From Spirosoma aerolatum (GTDB lineage Bacteria; Bacteroidota; Bacteroidia; Cytophagales; Spirosomataceae), in assembly GCF_002056795.1 (NCBI RefSeq), contig NZ_CP020104.1, positions 62,001 to 126,000 on the forward strand: DNA of 64,000 nucleotides. Reading direction: 5' to 3'. Position 1 is the first letter of the stretch. Every line of letters starts with the position of its first letter. The notes beneath the pieces were generated by a model. The model searched no databases. It was not told the DNA's origin and saw only the letters and a program-made list of their open reading frames with translations. A program made the translations under genes and the position numbers. Below are positions 27,768 through 36,765 of the stretch, piece after piece.

Positions 27768-28682
27768 ATGGCTTCCGTTGAGTATTTAGGTATTGACGTT
27801 GGCGGCACAAACGTCAAAATGGGCATTGTCGATGCCAATACGGGTAAAATTTCAAATTTCTACAGCCACGACACCATCAGTTGGCGCGAATCGGGCCACT
27901 TTATCGAGCGCTTTGGCGATGCCGTTGCCCTTCAGCTGTTAAATAACAAAGACGTAAAAAAAGTAGGTATCGGTCTGCCCGGTATGCTGAATCGTGAACG
28001 TACGATTCCGCTCGAAATCACGGCGATTCCAGAAATCAATGGGGAGCCGATGGTCGAGTTGCTAACTAAGCGCTTTCCGGGCATTCAGTTTTTTCTGGCG
28101 AACGATGCCAACGCTGCGGCTTTAGGCGAGTATTATTTTGCCGAAGAGCGTATTACCGAAAACTACATCTTCATCACACTGGGCACGGGTGTTGGTGGAG
28201 CTGCTATCATTAATAAGAAAATTTTTACCGGGGGCGATGGGAATGCTATGGAGCCTGGCCACATTCCTTCGCGGAATGGTCGGGTACTGGAACGTAACAT
28301 CGGAAAGGTAGAATTGCTCCAACTGGCTAATGAGCGCCGGAAAAGCTATACCGGCGAAACGCATTTGCCTGACGATGGTAATATTTCGACCACTGGATTA
28401 GTAGCGGCTGCCGCTGAAGGCGACGAACTGGCCCTGCAAATCTGGACGGAAGTAGGCGAAATGTTAGGCGAAGGCTTAGCGGCTCTGATCAAGATTCTGG
28501 ATATTAAACAGGTACTAATTGGTGGAGGGTTATCAGCTTCCTTCGATTATATTTTACCTGCTGTAAATAAAACGCTCGATTACTGGCTGAATCCGTACTA
28601 TAAAAACGGCCTAAGCATCAAACGGGCCACGCTTGGTAACGATGCAGGTTTACTGGGTGCTGCATCGCTTTGTTTTGAATAA
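27768..28682 (+). CDS. ROK family sugar kinase (probable glucokinase)
   Basis: 304 residues from ATG 27768; a TTG three codons upstream is less likely. N-terminal phosphate motif GIDVGGTNVKMGIV, NDANAAALGEY, GTGVGGAAI and, near the end, LIGGGLSAS are the ROK ATPase-domain blocks. The usual ROK zinc-finger CxCGxxGCxE is replaced by a region without Cys (EPGHIPSRNGRVLERNIGK), placing it in a zinc-less branch. The EPGH motif keeps the sugar-binding Glu/His pair. Glucose or polyphosphate-glucose phosphorylation is the likely role (family knowledge). Confidence 0.85.
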   Translation: MASVEYLGIDVGGTNVKMGIVDANTGKISNFYSHDTISWRESGHFIERFGDAVALQLLNNKDVKKVGIGLPGMLNRERTIPLEITAIPEINGEPMVELLTKRFPGIQFFLANDANAAALGEYYFAEERITENYIFITLGTGVGGAAIINKKIFTGGDGNAMEPGHIPSRNGRVLERNIGKVELLQLANERRKSYTGETHLPDDGNISTTGLVAAAAEGDELALQIWTEVGEMLGEGLAALIKILDIKQVLIGGGLSASFDYILPAVNKTLDYWLNPYYKNGLSIKRATLGNDAGLLGAASLCFE

Positions 28683-28709
28683 GTTGATGCTGAAACATGT
28701 GCGTAAAAC

Positions 28710-28764
28710 AAGTAGAGCAGTGAATGAAGTAGTTTTCATGCTACTTTCACTCACTGCTCTACTT
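28710..28764. terminator. Inverted repeat between converging ROK kinase and murB
   Basis: Arms 28710-28732 and 28741-28764 pair over 23-24 bases with one mismatch and one bulge; loop 8 bases. It lies between two convergent genes and probably ends both transcripts. Confidence 0.75.
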
Positions 28765-28783
28765 ATATGAAATCGATGGTTCC

Positions 28784-29812
28784 TTACCTGATAATATTGA
28801 CTTCAGGTGTGATTGTAATACCATATTTTTTCTGAACGGACTCCTGCACCTGCTTAGCAAGAGCCAGAATCTGGTTCCCCGTCGCTTTGTCGTAATTGAC
28901 CAGGACAAGTGCCTGTTTAGCATGGACACCTGCATCGCCCGATCGGTAGCCCTTCCAACCAGCCTGCTCAATAAGCCAGCCAGCCGGAACCTTCACAAAG
29001 TCATCGCCGACAGGATAGCCTGGTAAGGTTGGGTAGTTTGCTTTTAGCTGGTTGAACTGAGCCTTGGGGATTTCCGGATTTTTAAAGAAACTACCGGCAT
29101 TCCCGATTTGGGCCGGATCGGGAAGCTTGCTTCGTCGGATATGTATCACAGCCTCACTGATGGCTTTTATCGACAGGTTATCTTCCGAAACACCCATGTC
29201 AGCTAGTGTCTCCTGAATGGCACCATAGCGTGTATGAAACGTTGGAACCTTATCGAGTCGTAGTGTAACACTGGTGATTATATACTGGCCTTTGAGTTCA
29301 CGTTTAAAAACGCTCTCGCGATAGCCAAATGCACAATCGGCATGGCCAAAGGTTCGGGTATGACCTGTCTGAATATGTACGGCCGTTAATGAGTCGAATA
29401 CCTGTTCGAGTTCAACGCCGTAAGCGCCAATATTTTGCATGGGAGCAGCGCCAACTGTACCCGGAATAAGCGATAGGTTTTCAATCCCTGCATAATCCTG
29501 ATCGACACAGTGCATAACCAGTTGGTGCCAGTTTACACCCCCACCCGCTTTTACATACACATGCGTATCATCTTCTCGCACTACATCGATACCCTGAAAG
29601 CTTACTTTAACGGCCAATCCGTCGAAATTCTGGCAGAGAAGGACATTACTGCCTCCACCGAGAATTAATTTAGGAGTATCCAAAAATTCAGCTAGTTGAA
29701 GTAACGTTTGGAGGTCGTCTTCGTTACTAATATCGACCCAATAGCGTGCGCTGGCATCAATCCGAAACGTATTATACGGTTTTAGCGACACGTGGCTCTG
29801 TATACTCAGCAT
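28784..29812 (-). CDS. murB: UDP-N-acetylmuramate dehydrogenase
   Basis: 342 residues from ATG 29812 (MLSIQSHVSLKPYNTFRID); the longer frame starts at 29836, inside the -7 promoter element at 29834-29841, so it is rejected. FAD-binding blocks LGGGSNVLL and LSLIPGTVGAAPMQNIGAYG, the catalytic part YRESVFKRELKGQ, and the C-terminal GNAGSFFKNPEI and EAGWKGYR-like (EQAGWKGYRSGDAGVH) motif are present; type I MurB length. It reduces UDP-GlcNAc-enolpyruvate in the cytoplasm during peptidoglycan synthesis. Confidence 0.96.
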   Translation of the reverse strand: MLSIQSHVSLKPYNTFRIDASARYWVDISNEDDLQTLLQLAEFLDTPKLILGGGSNVLLCQNFDGLAVKVSFQGIDVVREDDTHVYVKAGGGVNWHQLVMHCVDQDYAGIENLSLIPGTVGAAPMQNIGAYGVELEQVFDSLTAVHIQTGHTRTFGHADCAFGYRESVFKRELKGQYIITSVTLRLDKVPTFHTRYGAIQETLADMGVSEDNLSIKAISEAVIHIRRSKLPDPAQIGNAGSFFKNPEIPKAQFNQLKANYPTLPGYPVGDDFVKVPAGWLIEQAGWKGYRSGDAGVHAKQALVLVNYDKATGNQILALAKQVQESVQKKYGITITPEVNIIR

Positions 29813-29833
29813 GTGTTCGACTTGATAAGAGCC

Positions 29834-29841
29834 CAAAATTA
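29834..29841 (-). promoter_or_regulatory. -7 element TAATTTTG for murB
   Basis: Exact TAnnTTTG on the minus strand, 21 bp before the chosen ATG. It overlaps the alternative upstream ATG and so decides the start. Confidence 0.55.
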
Positions 29842-29905
29842 GCTAAAATCCAGCATGGGTTTATACCGGAATATAAAGGGTTAAGCAATCGAAGCAACAA
29901 AATGC

Positions 29906-29913
29906 TATTTTTG
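29906..29913 (+). promoter_or_regulatory. -7 element TATTTTTG for the SPOR lipoprotein gene
   Basis: Exact TAnnTTTG ending 4 bp before ATG 29918; transcription would start at or just after that ATG, which raises the chance that ATG 29933 is the real start. Confidence 0.5.
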
Positions 29914-29917
29914 CGTC

Positions 29918-30520
29918 ATGCGGAATAAGAGTATGCCTTGTAAATTAGGAGTATTATCGGTACTTGTTGTACTGACAATATCCGGTTGTGCCAGTAGTCG
30001 TTCGGTCTCGTCAGGCAGTTCGACAGTCGATTACAACAGCTACAATGAAGATCTGGCATCCGTACGACCTGTGTATAATCCGAATCCGGCTACCTCTAAC
30101 CCATCAACTAATCGTTCTACTACCCCAGTAACTAATCCGACCAATACGCCCCGACGAACAGACGCCCGGAAGCCGAATGCACCTATCGAAGCCTTGCATA
30201 TAAATCGTAAACTTGACCTGGTTATGGATACAATAGCCACTCAAAATCGGTCGATTCGTTATGCGCCTGGTTATCGGATTCAGGTTTATGTGGGTAATCA
30301 GCGACAGGAAGCAGAAGCAGCCAAGTTGCTGATCTCTCAGAATTTTCCAGAACTTAGCCCTTACCTTACGTATAATCAGCCAACTTATAAACTAAAAGTA
30401 GGCGACTTTATGCGTCGCTTAGATGCGGAGCGATATTATTCATCGATTCACAGATTTGTGTCATCAGCCCAGTTACAACCCGACAAAGTGGATATTCGGC
30501 GTAGCCTATTAATAAAGTAA
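29918..30520 (+). CDS. SPOR domain lipoprotein
   Basis: 200 residues as drawn; a start at ATG 29933 (MPCKLGV) is equally good and better fits the promoter. Lipoprotein signal with lipobox TISGC, then a Ser/Thr/Pro/Asn-rich spacer (~28-75) and a C-terminal SPOR-like domain (~115-197; YRIQVYVGNQRQEAEAAKLL ... VGDFMRRLDAERYY) with the typical beta-alpha-beta repeat. SPOR domains bind denuded glycan strands at septa or cell wall remodelling sites. The protein is probably anchored in the outer membrane facing the periplasm. Confidence 0.82.
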   Translation: MRNKSMPCKLGVLSVLVVLTISGCASSRSVSSGSSTVDYNSYNEDLASVRPVYNPNPATSNPSTNRSTTPVTNPTNTPRRTDARKPNAPIEALHINRKLDLVMDTIATQNRSIRYAPGYRIQVYVGNQRQEAEAAKLLISQNFPELSPYLTYNQPTYKLKVGDFMRRLDAERYYSSIHRFVSSAQLQPDKVDIRRSLLIK

Positions 30521-30603
30521 TTTAAGATTTAGATAAATAGATGTTAACTTAGAAGCTAATGTGTAAACTTTTGCACGTGCTTCAACCTAGATTGTAAGAA
30601 TTT

Positions 30604-31716
30604 ATGAAAAAAGCGTTAATTACCGGGATTACAGGGCAGGACGGTGCCTATTTAACAGAGTTATTGTTAGCAAAAGGATATGAAGTACATGGTATCAAAC
30701 GCCGTAGCTCGTTATTCAATACGCAACGGATCGACCACCTGTATGAAGATCCGCATGAGAAGAAAGTACACCTGAAACTCCATTACGGTGATCTTTCTGA
30801 TTCGACCAATGTCATTCGAATTATTCAGGAGGTACAACCTGACGAGATTTACAACCTCGGCGCTATGTCGCACGTGCGGGTAAGTTTCGATGAGCCCGAA
30901 TATACGGCTCAGGTGGATGGTATCGGAACGCTACGGATTCTGGAAGCTGTTCGTTTGCTGGGCTTAACCCAAAAGACACGCATTTATCAGGCTTCTACAT
31001 CTGAGTTGTATGGTGGGGTTCAGGGACACGCTCAATCAGAAACAACACCATTCTATCCTCGCTCTCCCTATGCAGTTGCTAAACTATATGGCTACTGGAT
31101 TACGGTTAACTATCGGGAAGCGTACGATATGTTTGCCTGCAACGGAATTCTGTTTAACCACGAATCGCCACTACGGGGTGAAACCTTCGTGACGCGTAAA
31201 ATCACCCGTGCCGTTGCCCGTATTGGTTTAGGCTTGCAGGATAAAGTATATATGGGAAATCTGGATTCGCTGCGTGACTGGGGTCATGCCAAGGATTACG
31301 TAGAGGCCATGTATCTGATTCTGCAACAGGACAAACCCGAAGATTACGTTATCGCTACGGGTGTAACGACCAGCGTTCGAGATTTTATTCGGATGGCGTT
31401 CGCCGAAATTGGTGTTGAGCTAGCTTTTTCCGGTGAAGGCGATGCTGAAGTTGGTACTGTGGTTAGTTCAACGAATCCTGACTTCCCGGTTGAAATCGGT
31501 AAAGCTGTTGTTTGCATTGATCCTCGCTATTACCGGCCAACCGAAGTGGATCTGCTGCTTGGCGATCCAACCAAGGCAATGACAAAATTGAACTGGCAGC
31601 CTAAATATGATTTACCTGCTCTTGTGAAAGATATGATGACGGCTGATATTGACCTCTTCCGTCGCGATCAGCTTCTTGCCAGAAGCGGGCACCAGATTCT
31701 GAATTATTACGAGTAG
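30604..31716 (+). CDS. gmd: GDP-mannose 4,6-dehydratase
   Basis: 370 residues. N-terminal NADP-binding motif [15 protein letters not shown], then [16 protein letters not shown], the catalytic Ser/Thr region STSELYGG and the YxxxK pair ([12 protein letters not shown]), plus [20 protein letters not shown] and [14 protein letters not shown]. It converts GDP-mannose to GDP-4-keto-6-deoxymannose, the precursor of GDP-fucose, GDP-rhamnose and related surface sugars. No GDP-fucose synthase gene is adjacent, so the end product is unknown. Confidence 0.97.
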   Translation: MKKALITGITGQDGAYLTELLLAKGYEVHGIKRRSSLFNTQRIDHLYEDPHEKKVHLKLHYGDLSDSTNVIRIIQEVQPDEIYNLGAMSHVRVSFDEPEYTAQVDGIGTLRILEAVRLLGLTQKTRIYQASTSELYGGVQGHAQSETTPFYPRSPYAVAKLYGYWITVNYREAYDMFACNGILFNHESPLRGETFVTRKITRAVARIGLGLQDKVYMGNLDSLRDWGHAKDYVEAMYLILQQDKPEDYVIATGVTTSVRDFIRMAFAEIGVELAFSGEGDAEVGTVVSSTNPDFPVEIGKAVVCIDPRYYRPTEVDLLLGDPTKAMTKLNWQPKYDLPALVKDMMTADIDLFRRDQLLARSGHQILNYYE

Positions 31717-31722
31717 AATTAA

Positions 31723-31793
31723 ATAAACGGCGTAAAGGAAAACGGGCAAAAGGGTTGTTAATCCTTTTGCCCGTTTTCCTTTACGCCGTTTAT
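31723..31793. terminator. Bidirectional terminator, perfect 31-bp inverted repeat
   Basis: Arms 31723-31753 and 31763-31793, perfect over 31 bp, loop 9 bases, between the converging gmd and HtrA genes. T-rich sequence flanks on the gmd side. Confidence 0.9.
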
Positions 31794-31801
31794 GCTTTTA
31801 T

Positions 31802-33325
31802 TTATACAGGCACTGCGTAGTAGTACATCCGCGAACTGTTGGGATACATGCCAATCAGCATTAAGCCTTCCCCTTCTTTTACAGTCGACATGATGGATTG
31901 AAGGTCTTTTGTCGTTTTAACGTTTTTACCGTTTGCTTTTACGATAATGAACCCTTCTTCTACATCCGTTTCGGCTAGTTTACCATCGGTGATTTTCTTC
32001 ACCCGAACACCACCACTAATACCTAACTGTTTGGCATCCTGAGCCGACAGATCTTCAAATTGAGCGCCCAGCGAGTTCAGCGAAGTGGCCGATGGCGTAA
32101 TATCGGTTTTCTTGATAATGTCACGACCACCATTCCGGTTGCGAAGCTCTACTTTAAAGTCACGCTCGGTGCCATCACGGTTAACAGTTACAGTCAGAAC
32201 ATCACCTGGACGACGACGACCGATGATTTCGCGCATCTGAGCATCTGAATCCAATGGCTGACCTTCCATTTTGGTAATAACGTCACCTTTTTTCAGGCCA
32301 GCAGCTTCAGCAGCACCATTGTCAACAACCTGATCAACATAGATACCACGGCCAACTTTAACGTTTTTCTCTTTAGCGACCGTGCTGTTCAGCTCAATTG
32401 GCATTATACCAATATAACCGCGTTGCACGTTGCCGTATTTCAGCAAGTCGGCTGATACTTTCTTAACCAGCGATACAGGAACGGCGAAGCCATAGCCGCT
32501 GTAATAACCTGTTGCCGAAGCAATCGCTGAGTTAATACCAACCAGTTCACCACGCAGGTTTACCAAAGCACCACCCGAATTACCAGGGTTGATAGCGGCA
32601 TCCGTCTGGATAAACGCTTCAACCGGCGAATCAGGTTTTGCATCATTTTTATTGATGTTCTGATCCAGGATACCAATCCGACGTCCTTTAGCGCTCACGA
32701 TACCAGCCGTTACCGTCGATTCCAGATCAAGAGGGTAACCAACTGCCAGTACCCATTCGCCCAATTTTAGAGCGTCTGAATCGCCCAGCGTAATGGCAGG
32801 CAGGTTGTTAGCGTCTACTTTAATGACTGCTAGATCGGTAAGTGGGTCAGTACCAATAACTTTCGCTTTAAAGCTGCGCTTGTCGGTCATAATTACTTCG
32901 ACCTCGTCGGCATCCTGTACTACGTGGTTGTTCGTAACGATATAACCATCTTTACTGATGATTACCCCTGAGCCCGAAGCCTGTCCTTGTTGTCGGCGAG
33001 GTTGCCGCTGACCACCACCAAATGCGTCGTCGCCAAAGAACTCCCGGAAAATATCAGGAACTTGTTGCTGACGTACAGTGCGGGTCATTGTAGTCCGAAT
33101 GTGTACAACCGTTGGTGTTACAGCTTCAGCAGCAGTCGAGAAATCGCCCGGAGCTGCGGTAGGTCCCCCTGGCATCGATGCCAGACGACCCGTGATCGCC
33201 TGAATAGGCGACGATTCGTTAAAAATCACGTCCCGGTTGTTGAAACCCAACAGGTGGTAAGCGGCCAGCGTTATGCCACTCGAAAATAGAGCTATTAACG
33301 CTATTAATTTCCAGTTGCTTTTCAT
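31802..33325 (-). CDS. htrA: Do/DegP/HtrA family serine protease with two PDZ domains
   Basis: 507 residues. N-terminal signal anchor (~6-24), protease domain with the triad His134 (TNNHVV), Asp164 (TDLAVIKVD) and Ser250 (NPGNSGGAL), then PDZ1 (~300-395; GAAEAAGLKKGDVITKM) and a weaker PDZ2 (~420-505). A low-complexity Gln/Arg-rich loop at ~100-118 corresponds to the LA loop. It degrades or refolds misfolded envelope proteins. The neighbouring downstream gene on the same strand is separate; the small heat-shock gene lies upstream. Confidence 0.95.
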   Translation of the reverse strand: MKSNWKLIALIALFSSGITLAAYHLLGFNNRDVIFNESSPIQAITGRLASMPGGPTAAPGDFSTAAEAVTPTVVHIRTTMTRTVRQQQVPDIFREFFGDDAFGGGQRQPRRQQGQASGSGVIISKDGYIVTNNHVVQDADEVEVIMTDKRSFKAKVIGTDPLTDLAVIKVDANNLPAITLGDSDALKLGEWVLAVGYPLDLESTVTAGIVSAKGRRIGILDQNINKNDAKPDSPVEAFIQTDAAINPGNSGGALVNLRGELVGINSAIASATGYYSGYGFAVPVSLVKKVSADLLKYGNVQRGYIGIMPIELNSTVAKEKNVKVGRGIYVDQVVDNGAAEAAGLKKGDVITKMEGQPLDSDAQMREIIGRRRPGDVLTVTVNRDGTERDFKVELRNRNGGRDIIKKTDITPSATSLNSLGAQFEDLSAQDAKQLGISGGVRVKKITDGKLAETDVEEGFIIVKANGKNVKTTKDLQSIMSTVKEGEGLMLIGMYPNSSRMYYYAVPV

Positions 33326-33473
33326 GATTGATTGGGAAATCTAATTGCTTTCTTTTTGTGTTAGAATTATTGTTTACTCTGCCTGTATAACGGAAAGGGC
33401 TTCTGAAAAATCCGGGTAATGTGTGTCCTTAACAAAATTTAACAGGGCTTTGTTAAAGGGCCTTTAAGTTAGT

Positions 33474-33506
33474 AAAAAGCCTGTAAGATTTTCCCACAGG
33501 CTTTTT
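33474..33506 (-). terminator. Terminator of the hsp20 gene
   Basis: Perfect 11-bp arms AAAAAGCCTGT (33474-33484) and complement (33496-33506), with a T run on the minus strand, 12 bp after the hsp20 stop. A second small hairpin (TAACAAA/TTTGTTA) lies just beyond. Confidence 0.85.
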
Positions 33507-33518
33507 ATTAAAGTTGGA

Positions 33519-33965
33519 TTAACCACCGATTTCAATTTGACGAGGTGGTTTTACTTTGGCCTCTTCGCGTTTCGGAATGTCAATTTTCAAAATACCATCC
33601 GTGTAGGTTGCCTGAATCCTATCAGCATCAACGGAGGTCGGTAGGGTGAACGTCCGCTGAAACGAAGAATAGCTAAATTCCCGACGCGTATACTTTTCAG
33701 CAGGCTTCTCCGAATCTTCCGTTTTGGTTTCCTGCGACCCTGAAATAGTCAGGTTATTGTGGTTTAGGTGCAGCTTAAAGTTTTCTTTCTTTAAACCAGG
33801 TGCTGCTACCTCAATTCGAAAACCATCCGGATGCTCGGCTACGTTTACTGCCGGAACATAGGTGAAGGCAGAGTGGCTTGTGTTAAAAAAGTCGTTCACA
33901 TCGCGGCCAAAAAAGTTTTCGATCAACGACGGAAAGTTGCTGTTCGTGCGCACTAACGTACTCAT
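33519..33965 (-). CDS. Hsp20/alpha-crystallin family small heat shock protein
   Basis: 148 residues. Alpha-crystallin domain ~45-140 with AAPGLKKENFKLHLNHNNLTIS, the YTRREFSYSSFQRTFTLP block and the A-x-x-x-x-G-x-L motif (ATYTDGILKIDIPK); the N-terminal FFGRDVNDFF region and C-terminal PPRQIEIGG tail (I-x-I motif) are present. It is an ATP-independent chaperone that holds unfolding proteins. A 17-bp palindrome within the promoter region (33997-34013) is a likely control site. Confidence 0.95.
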   Translation of the reverse strand: MSTLVRTNSNFPSLIENFFGRDVNDFFNTSHSAFTYVPAVNVAEHPDGFRIEVAAPGLKKENFKLHLNHNNLTISGSQETKTEDSEKPAEKYTRREFSYSSFQRTFTLPTSVDADRIQATYTDGILKIDIPKREEAKVKPPRQIEIGG

Positions 33966-33996
33966 GACTTTCTTTGGTTTTGTGTTAGACGATATA

Positions 33997-34013
33997 TTAA
34001 CTGATTCAGTTAA
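33997..34013. promoter_or_regulatory. Palindrome TTAACTGATTCAGTTAA upstream of hsp20, candidate operator
   Basis: Perfect 8-bp half-sites around one central base, 31 bp before the hsp20 ATG. On the minus strand a TTTG at 34021-34024 and an AT-rich -7-like region at about 33992-33999 would place the palindrome in the promoter spacer, where a repressor would block transcription. The regulator is not identified. Confidence 0.4.
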
Positions 34014-34214
34014 CCTTTTTCAAACGACATGCCAATAGAAAAATCATAACAAATCCGGTCATTTTGACATTTTCTGGGCGATCAACGGAAGTTATTTCCA
34101 GACAAGTTGACCAGAAAAATGACAGAATTGCCAAATCAACGTCGGTTGGCTTACTCAGACAGCGCCCACCTTTCGAGTTAGCGAATCAAGACAAATTGGG
34201 GAGTCAAGATGACT

Positions 34215-34976
34215 TTATTTGATGGCCAGCAGCTCAAATGCTTTTTCAGCGGCTGCCTGTTCAGCTTTTTTCTTGCTGTAGCCGCTACCTGTCGAGAATG
34301 GCTCATCATCAACAAGTACCTGAGCAATAAATTCGCGGAAGTGGCTATTACCTTTTTCGGAGACAATCTCAAAGCGGATCTCTTTACCTTCGCGTTGCGC
34401 CCATTCGATCAGACGGCTTTTAAAATTTCCGTTGTTCTGAACGACCGACTCAATGTCGTAATGAGATAGTAAGTTTTTGAGGATAAACCGACGGGAAAAG
34501 CGGAAGCCTTTATCCAGGTAAATAGCACCAACCAACGCTTCGAGCGCGTCGCCATACATAGACGTACGGGCGGGAAGACTTCGTGTGCGGCTTCCGTCGT
34601 ATTCGATGAGCTGGTCGAGGCCGATCTTGCGGGAAATTCCGTTCAGCGTCTCGCGGTTGACAATCCGAGAGCGAATTTCGGTGAGGAAGCCTTCGTCTTT
34701 GTAGGGGTATTTTTTGAATAGAAACTCAGCAATAACCATCCCCAGAACGGCATCGCCTAAATACTCTAATCGTTCATTCGATTCTCGAAACCCTTCAATC
34801 GCTGTGGCTTTTGAAGCAGATGTATGACGCAGTGCCAGTTGATATAGCCCTAGATTGGACGGACGAGCCCCAATGATATGACCAATGGACCGGCGTAAAT
34901 TTTTACGCGGATCTTTGTGGCCAGATCGGAACCACGCGAGGGGATTGAATAAACTACGTGGCAAAGCGAGTTGCAC
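34215..34976 (-). CDS. rnc: Ribonuclease III
   Basis: 253 residues. RNase III signature NERLEYLGDAVLGMVIAEF with the catalytic Glu/Asp residues, second acidic site GDALEALVGAIYLDKG, and a C-terminal double-stranded-RNA-binding domain (~180-250; FKSRLIEWAQREGKEIRFE ... SGYSKKKAEQAAAEKAFELL). It processes rRNA precursors and dsRNA. It starts 3 bp after fabF stops, the conserved acpP-fabF-rnc order. Confidence 0.97.
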   Translation of the reverse strand: MQLALPRSLFNPLAWFRSGHKDPRKNLRRSIGHIIGARPSNLGLYQLALRHTSASKATAIEGFRESNERLEYLGDAVLGMVIAEFLFKKYPYKDEGFLTEIRSRIVNRETLNGISRKIGLDQLIEYDGSRTRSLPARTSMYGDALEALVGAIYLDKGFRFSRRFILKNLLSHYDIESVVQNNGNFKSRLIEWAQREGKEIRFEIVSEKGNSHFREFIAQVLVDDEPFSTGSGYSKKKAEQAAAEKAFELLAIK

Positions 34977-34979
34977 GAC

Positions 34980-36230
34980 TCAGCTAAGTTTACGGAAAAT
35001 GACGATGGCATTGTGGCCTCCAAATCCAAATGCATTGCTCATAACGGTCGTCATCGGACGAGCCTGAGCCACATTGAAGGTTAAATTGAAGCGCGGATCA
35101 ATTTCATCGTCGTTGGTGAAGTGATTAATTGTCGGCGGAACGATTTGGTGTTCCAATGCTTTAATACACGCGATTGCTTCAACGGCCCCGGCAGCACCTA
35201 GCAGGTGACCAGTCATAGATTTAGTTGAGCTAATATTCAATTTGAATGAATGCTCACCAAACAGTTGATGAATCGCTTTCAATTCCTGCGGGTCGCCAAT
35301 AGGGGTTGACGTACCGTGCGTATTGATGTAGTCAATCTCTTCTGGTGCAATACCCGCATCATTCAAGGCATCCTGCATGCCCAGAAATGCGCCTAATCCT
35401 TCAGGGTGCGGAGCGGTAATATGATAAGCGTCCGACGACATACCACCACCAATTAACTCTGCATAAATTTTAGCGCCCCGAGCCTGAGCATGTTCATACT
35501 CTTCCAGAATGATGGACCCTGCGCCTTCGCCCATGACAAACCCGTCGCGATCTTTGTCATAAGGGCGTGAAGCTGTTTGAGGGGAATCGTTTCGTTCTGA
35601 TAAAGCCCGATTGGCATTGAAGCCACCAATACCAGCTTTTGTAACGGCCGCTTCTGAGCCACCAACTACACACATATTGAGCCGACCCAACCGGATGTAG
35701 TTGAAGGCGTCAATGATGGCATTATTGGTTGACGCGCAGGCCGAAACAGTTACATAGTTGGTTCCCCGGAATCCGTAGCGCATCGAAATTTGCCCCGATG
35801 CACTGTCGGCAATCATGCGGACAATAAAGAAGGGGTTGATGCGGGGCGTACCGTCGCCTTTGGCGTAGTCAATCATCTCATCCTCGAAGGACTTAAGACC
35901 GCCAATACCTGATCCCCAGATAACACCGACTTTATTTTTATCAAGCGTATCGAGATTTAATCCGGCATCCCGAACAGCTTCATCGGTAGCGATGAGTGCA
36001 TAATGCGTAAATGCATCCATCTTACGGGCTTCCTGCCGCGGAATGTATTGAGAAACGTCCAGTCCTTTTACTTCGCAGGCGAATTGCGTACGAAACTTGC
36101 TGGCGTCAAACTTCGTAATGGGACCGGCCCCGCTTACACCGGCGGCCAAGTTGTTCCAATAAGTGGTTACATCATTGCCAATGGGTGTCAACGCACCGAG
36201 GCCGGTCACTACTACTCGCTTGAATGTCAT
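34980..36230 (-). CDS. fabF: Beta-ketoacyl-ACP synthase II
   Basis: 416 residues. Active-site Cys165 in TVSACASTNNAI, with the two catalytic His in NTHGTSTPIGD and SMTGHLLGAAGA, and the C-terminal NAFGFGGHNA. It elongates acyl-ACP with malonyl-ACP in fatty acid synthesis. It is preceded by acpP (93 bp) and followed by rnc. Confidence 0.98.
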   Translation of the reverse strand: MTFKRVVVTGLGALTPIGNDVTTYWNNLAAGVSGAGPITKFDASKFRTQFACEVKGLDVSQYIPRQEARKMDAFTHYALIATDEAVRDAGLNLDTLDKNKVGVIWGSGIGGLKSFEDEMIDYAKGDGTPRINPFFIVRMIADSASGQISMRYGFRGTNYVTVSACASTNNAIIDAFNYIRLGRLNMCVVGGSEAAVTKAGIGGFNANRALSERNDSPQTASRPYDKDRDGFVMGEGAGSIILEEYEHAQARGAKIYAELIGGGMSSDAYHITAPHPEGLGAFLGMQDALNDAGIAPEEIDYINTHGTSTPIGDPQELKAIHQLFGEHSFKLNISSTKSMTGHLLGAAGAVEAIACIKALEHQIVPPTINHFTNDDEIDPRFNLTFNVAQARPMTTVMSNAFGFGGHNAIVIFRKLS

Positions 36231-36264
36231 ACAGATTAGACTGCGTAATGAAAAAGAAAAACAA

Positions 36265-36287
36265 CGCCAAGCTGGTTTATGTTGGCG
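36265..36287 (-). terminator. Weak hairpin between acpP and fabF, possible attenuator
   Basis: 6-bp arms CGCCAA/TTGGCG (36265-36270, 36282-36287) with T-rich sequence after it on the minus strand, in the acpP-fabF gap. It could lower fabF transcript relative to acpP, which is needed in much greater amount. Short stem, so uncertain. Confidence 0.3.
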
Positions 36288-36323
36288 CTGGCTTTCAGGA
36301 ACTAAATTGCTTTCGGCTACGAC

Positions 36324-36563
36324 TTATTTGCCGATGTGTTTTTCGAGATATTCGATAGCTAAACCAACCGTAGAGATTTTTTCAGCCTCATCGTCTGGGA
36401 TAGGGAGATTGAACTCTTTTTCAAATTCCATGATCAGCTCAACCGTATCAAGCGAATCGGCACCAAGATCGTTGGTGAAGCTTGCTTCCGGCGTAACTTC
36501 TGATTCTTCAACACCTAGTTTCTCAACAATGATATTCTTAACTTTTTGTGCAATGTCCGACAT
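36324..36563 (-). CDS. acpP: Acyl carrier protein
   Basis: 79 residues, acidic, with the phosphopantetheine attachment Ser37 in [15 protein letters not shown]. The holo-form carries growing acyl chains. First gene of the acpP-fabF-rnc cluster, with a recognisable promoter upstream. Confidence 0.98.
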   Translation of the reverse strand: MSDIAQKVKNIIVEKLGVEESEVTPEASFTNDLGADSLDTVELIMEFEKEFNLPIPDDEAEKISTVGLAIEYLEKHIGK

Positions 36564-36594
36564 TTTCGTAGTCTGTTCTAGTTAAAAAACTGCG

Positions 36595-36626
36595 CAAAGA
36601 AACGTATTTACCTTGGTATTATCAAA
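36595..36626 (-). promoter_or_regulatory. Promoter of acpP-fabF-rnc
   Basis: On the minus strand TTTG (36623-36626), a 20-bp spacer and TTTCTTTG (36595-36602), close to the Bacteroidota TTTG-N19-21-TAnnTTTG consensus, 31 bp before the acpP ATG. Confidence 0.55.
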
Positions 36627-36765
36627 CAATTTTTTAGGATGTAAATCGTTTCGTATAGCGGCTCTAATTATTCTATGTTTTTGATAAACAGTTCGTTATT
36701 AGTGAAAAAATGGTCAATGAACTGTCTATCATAAAAAGCCATAAATCGACAAAATCTAGCAAAGT

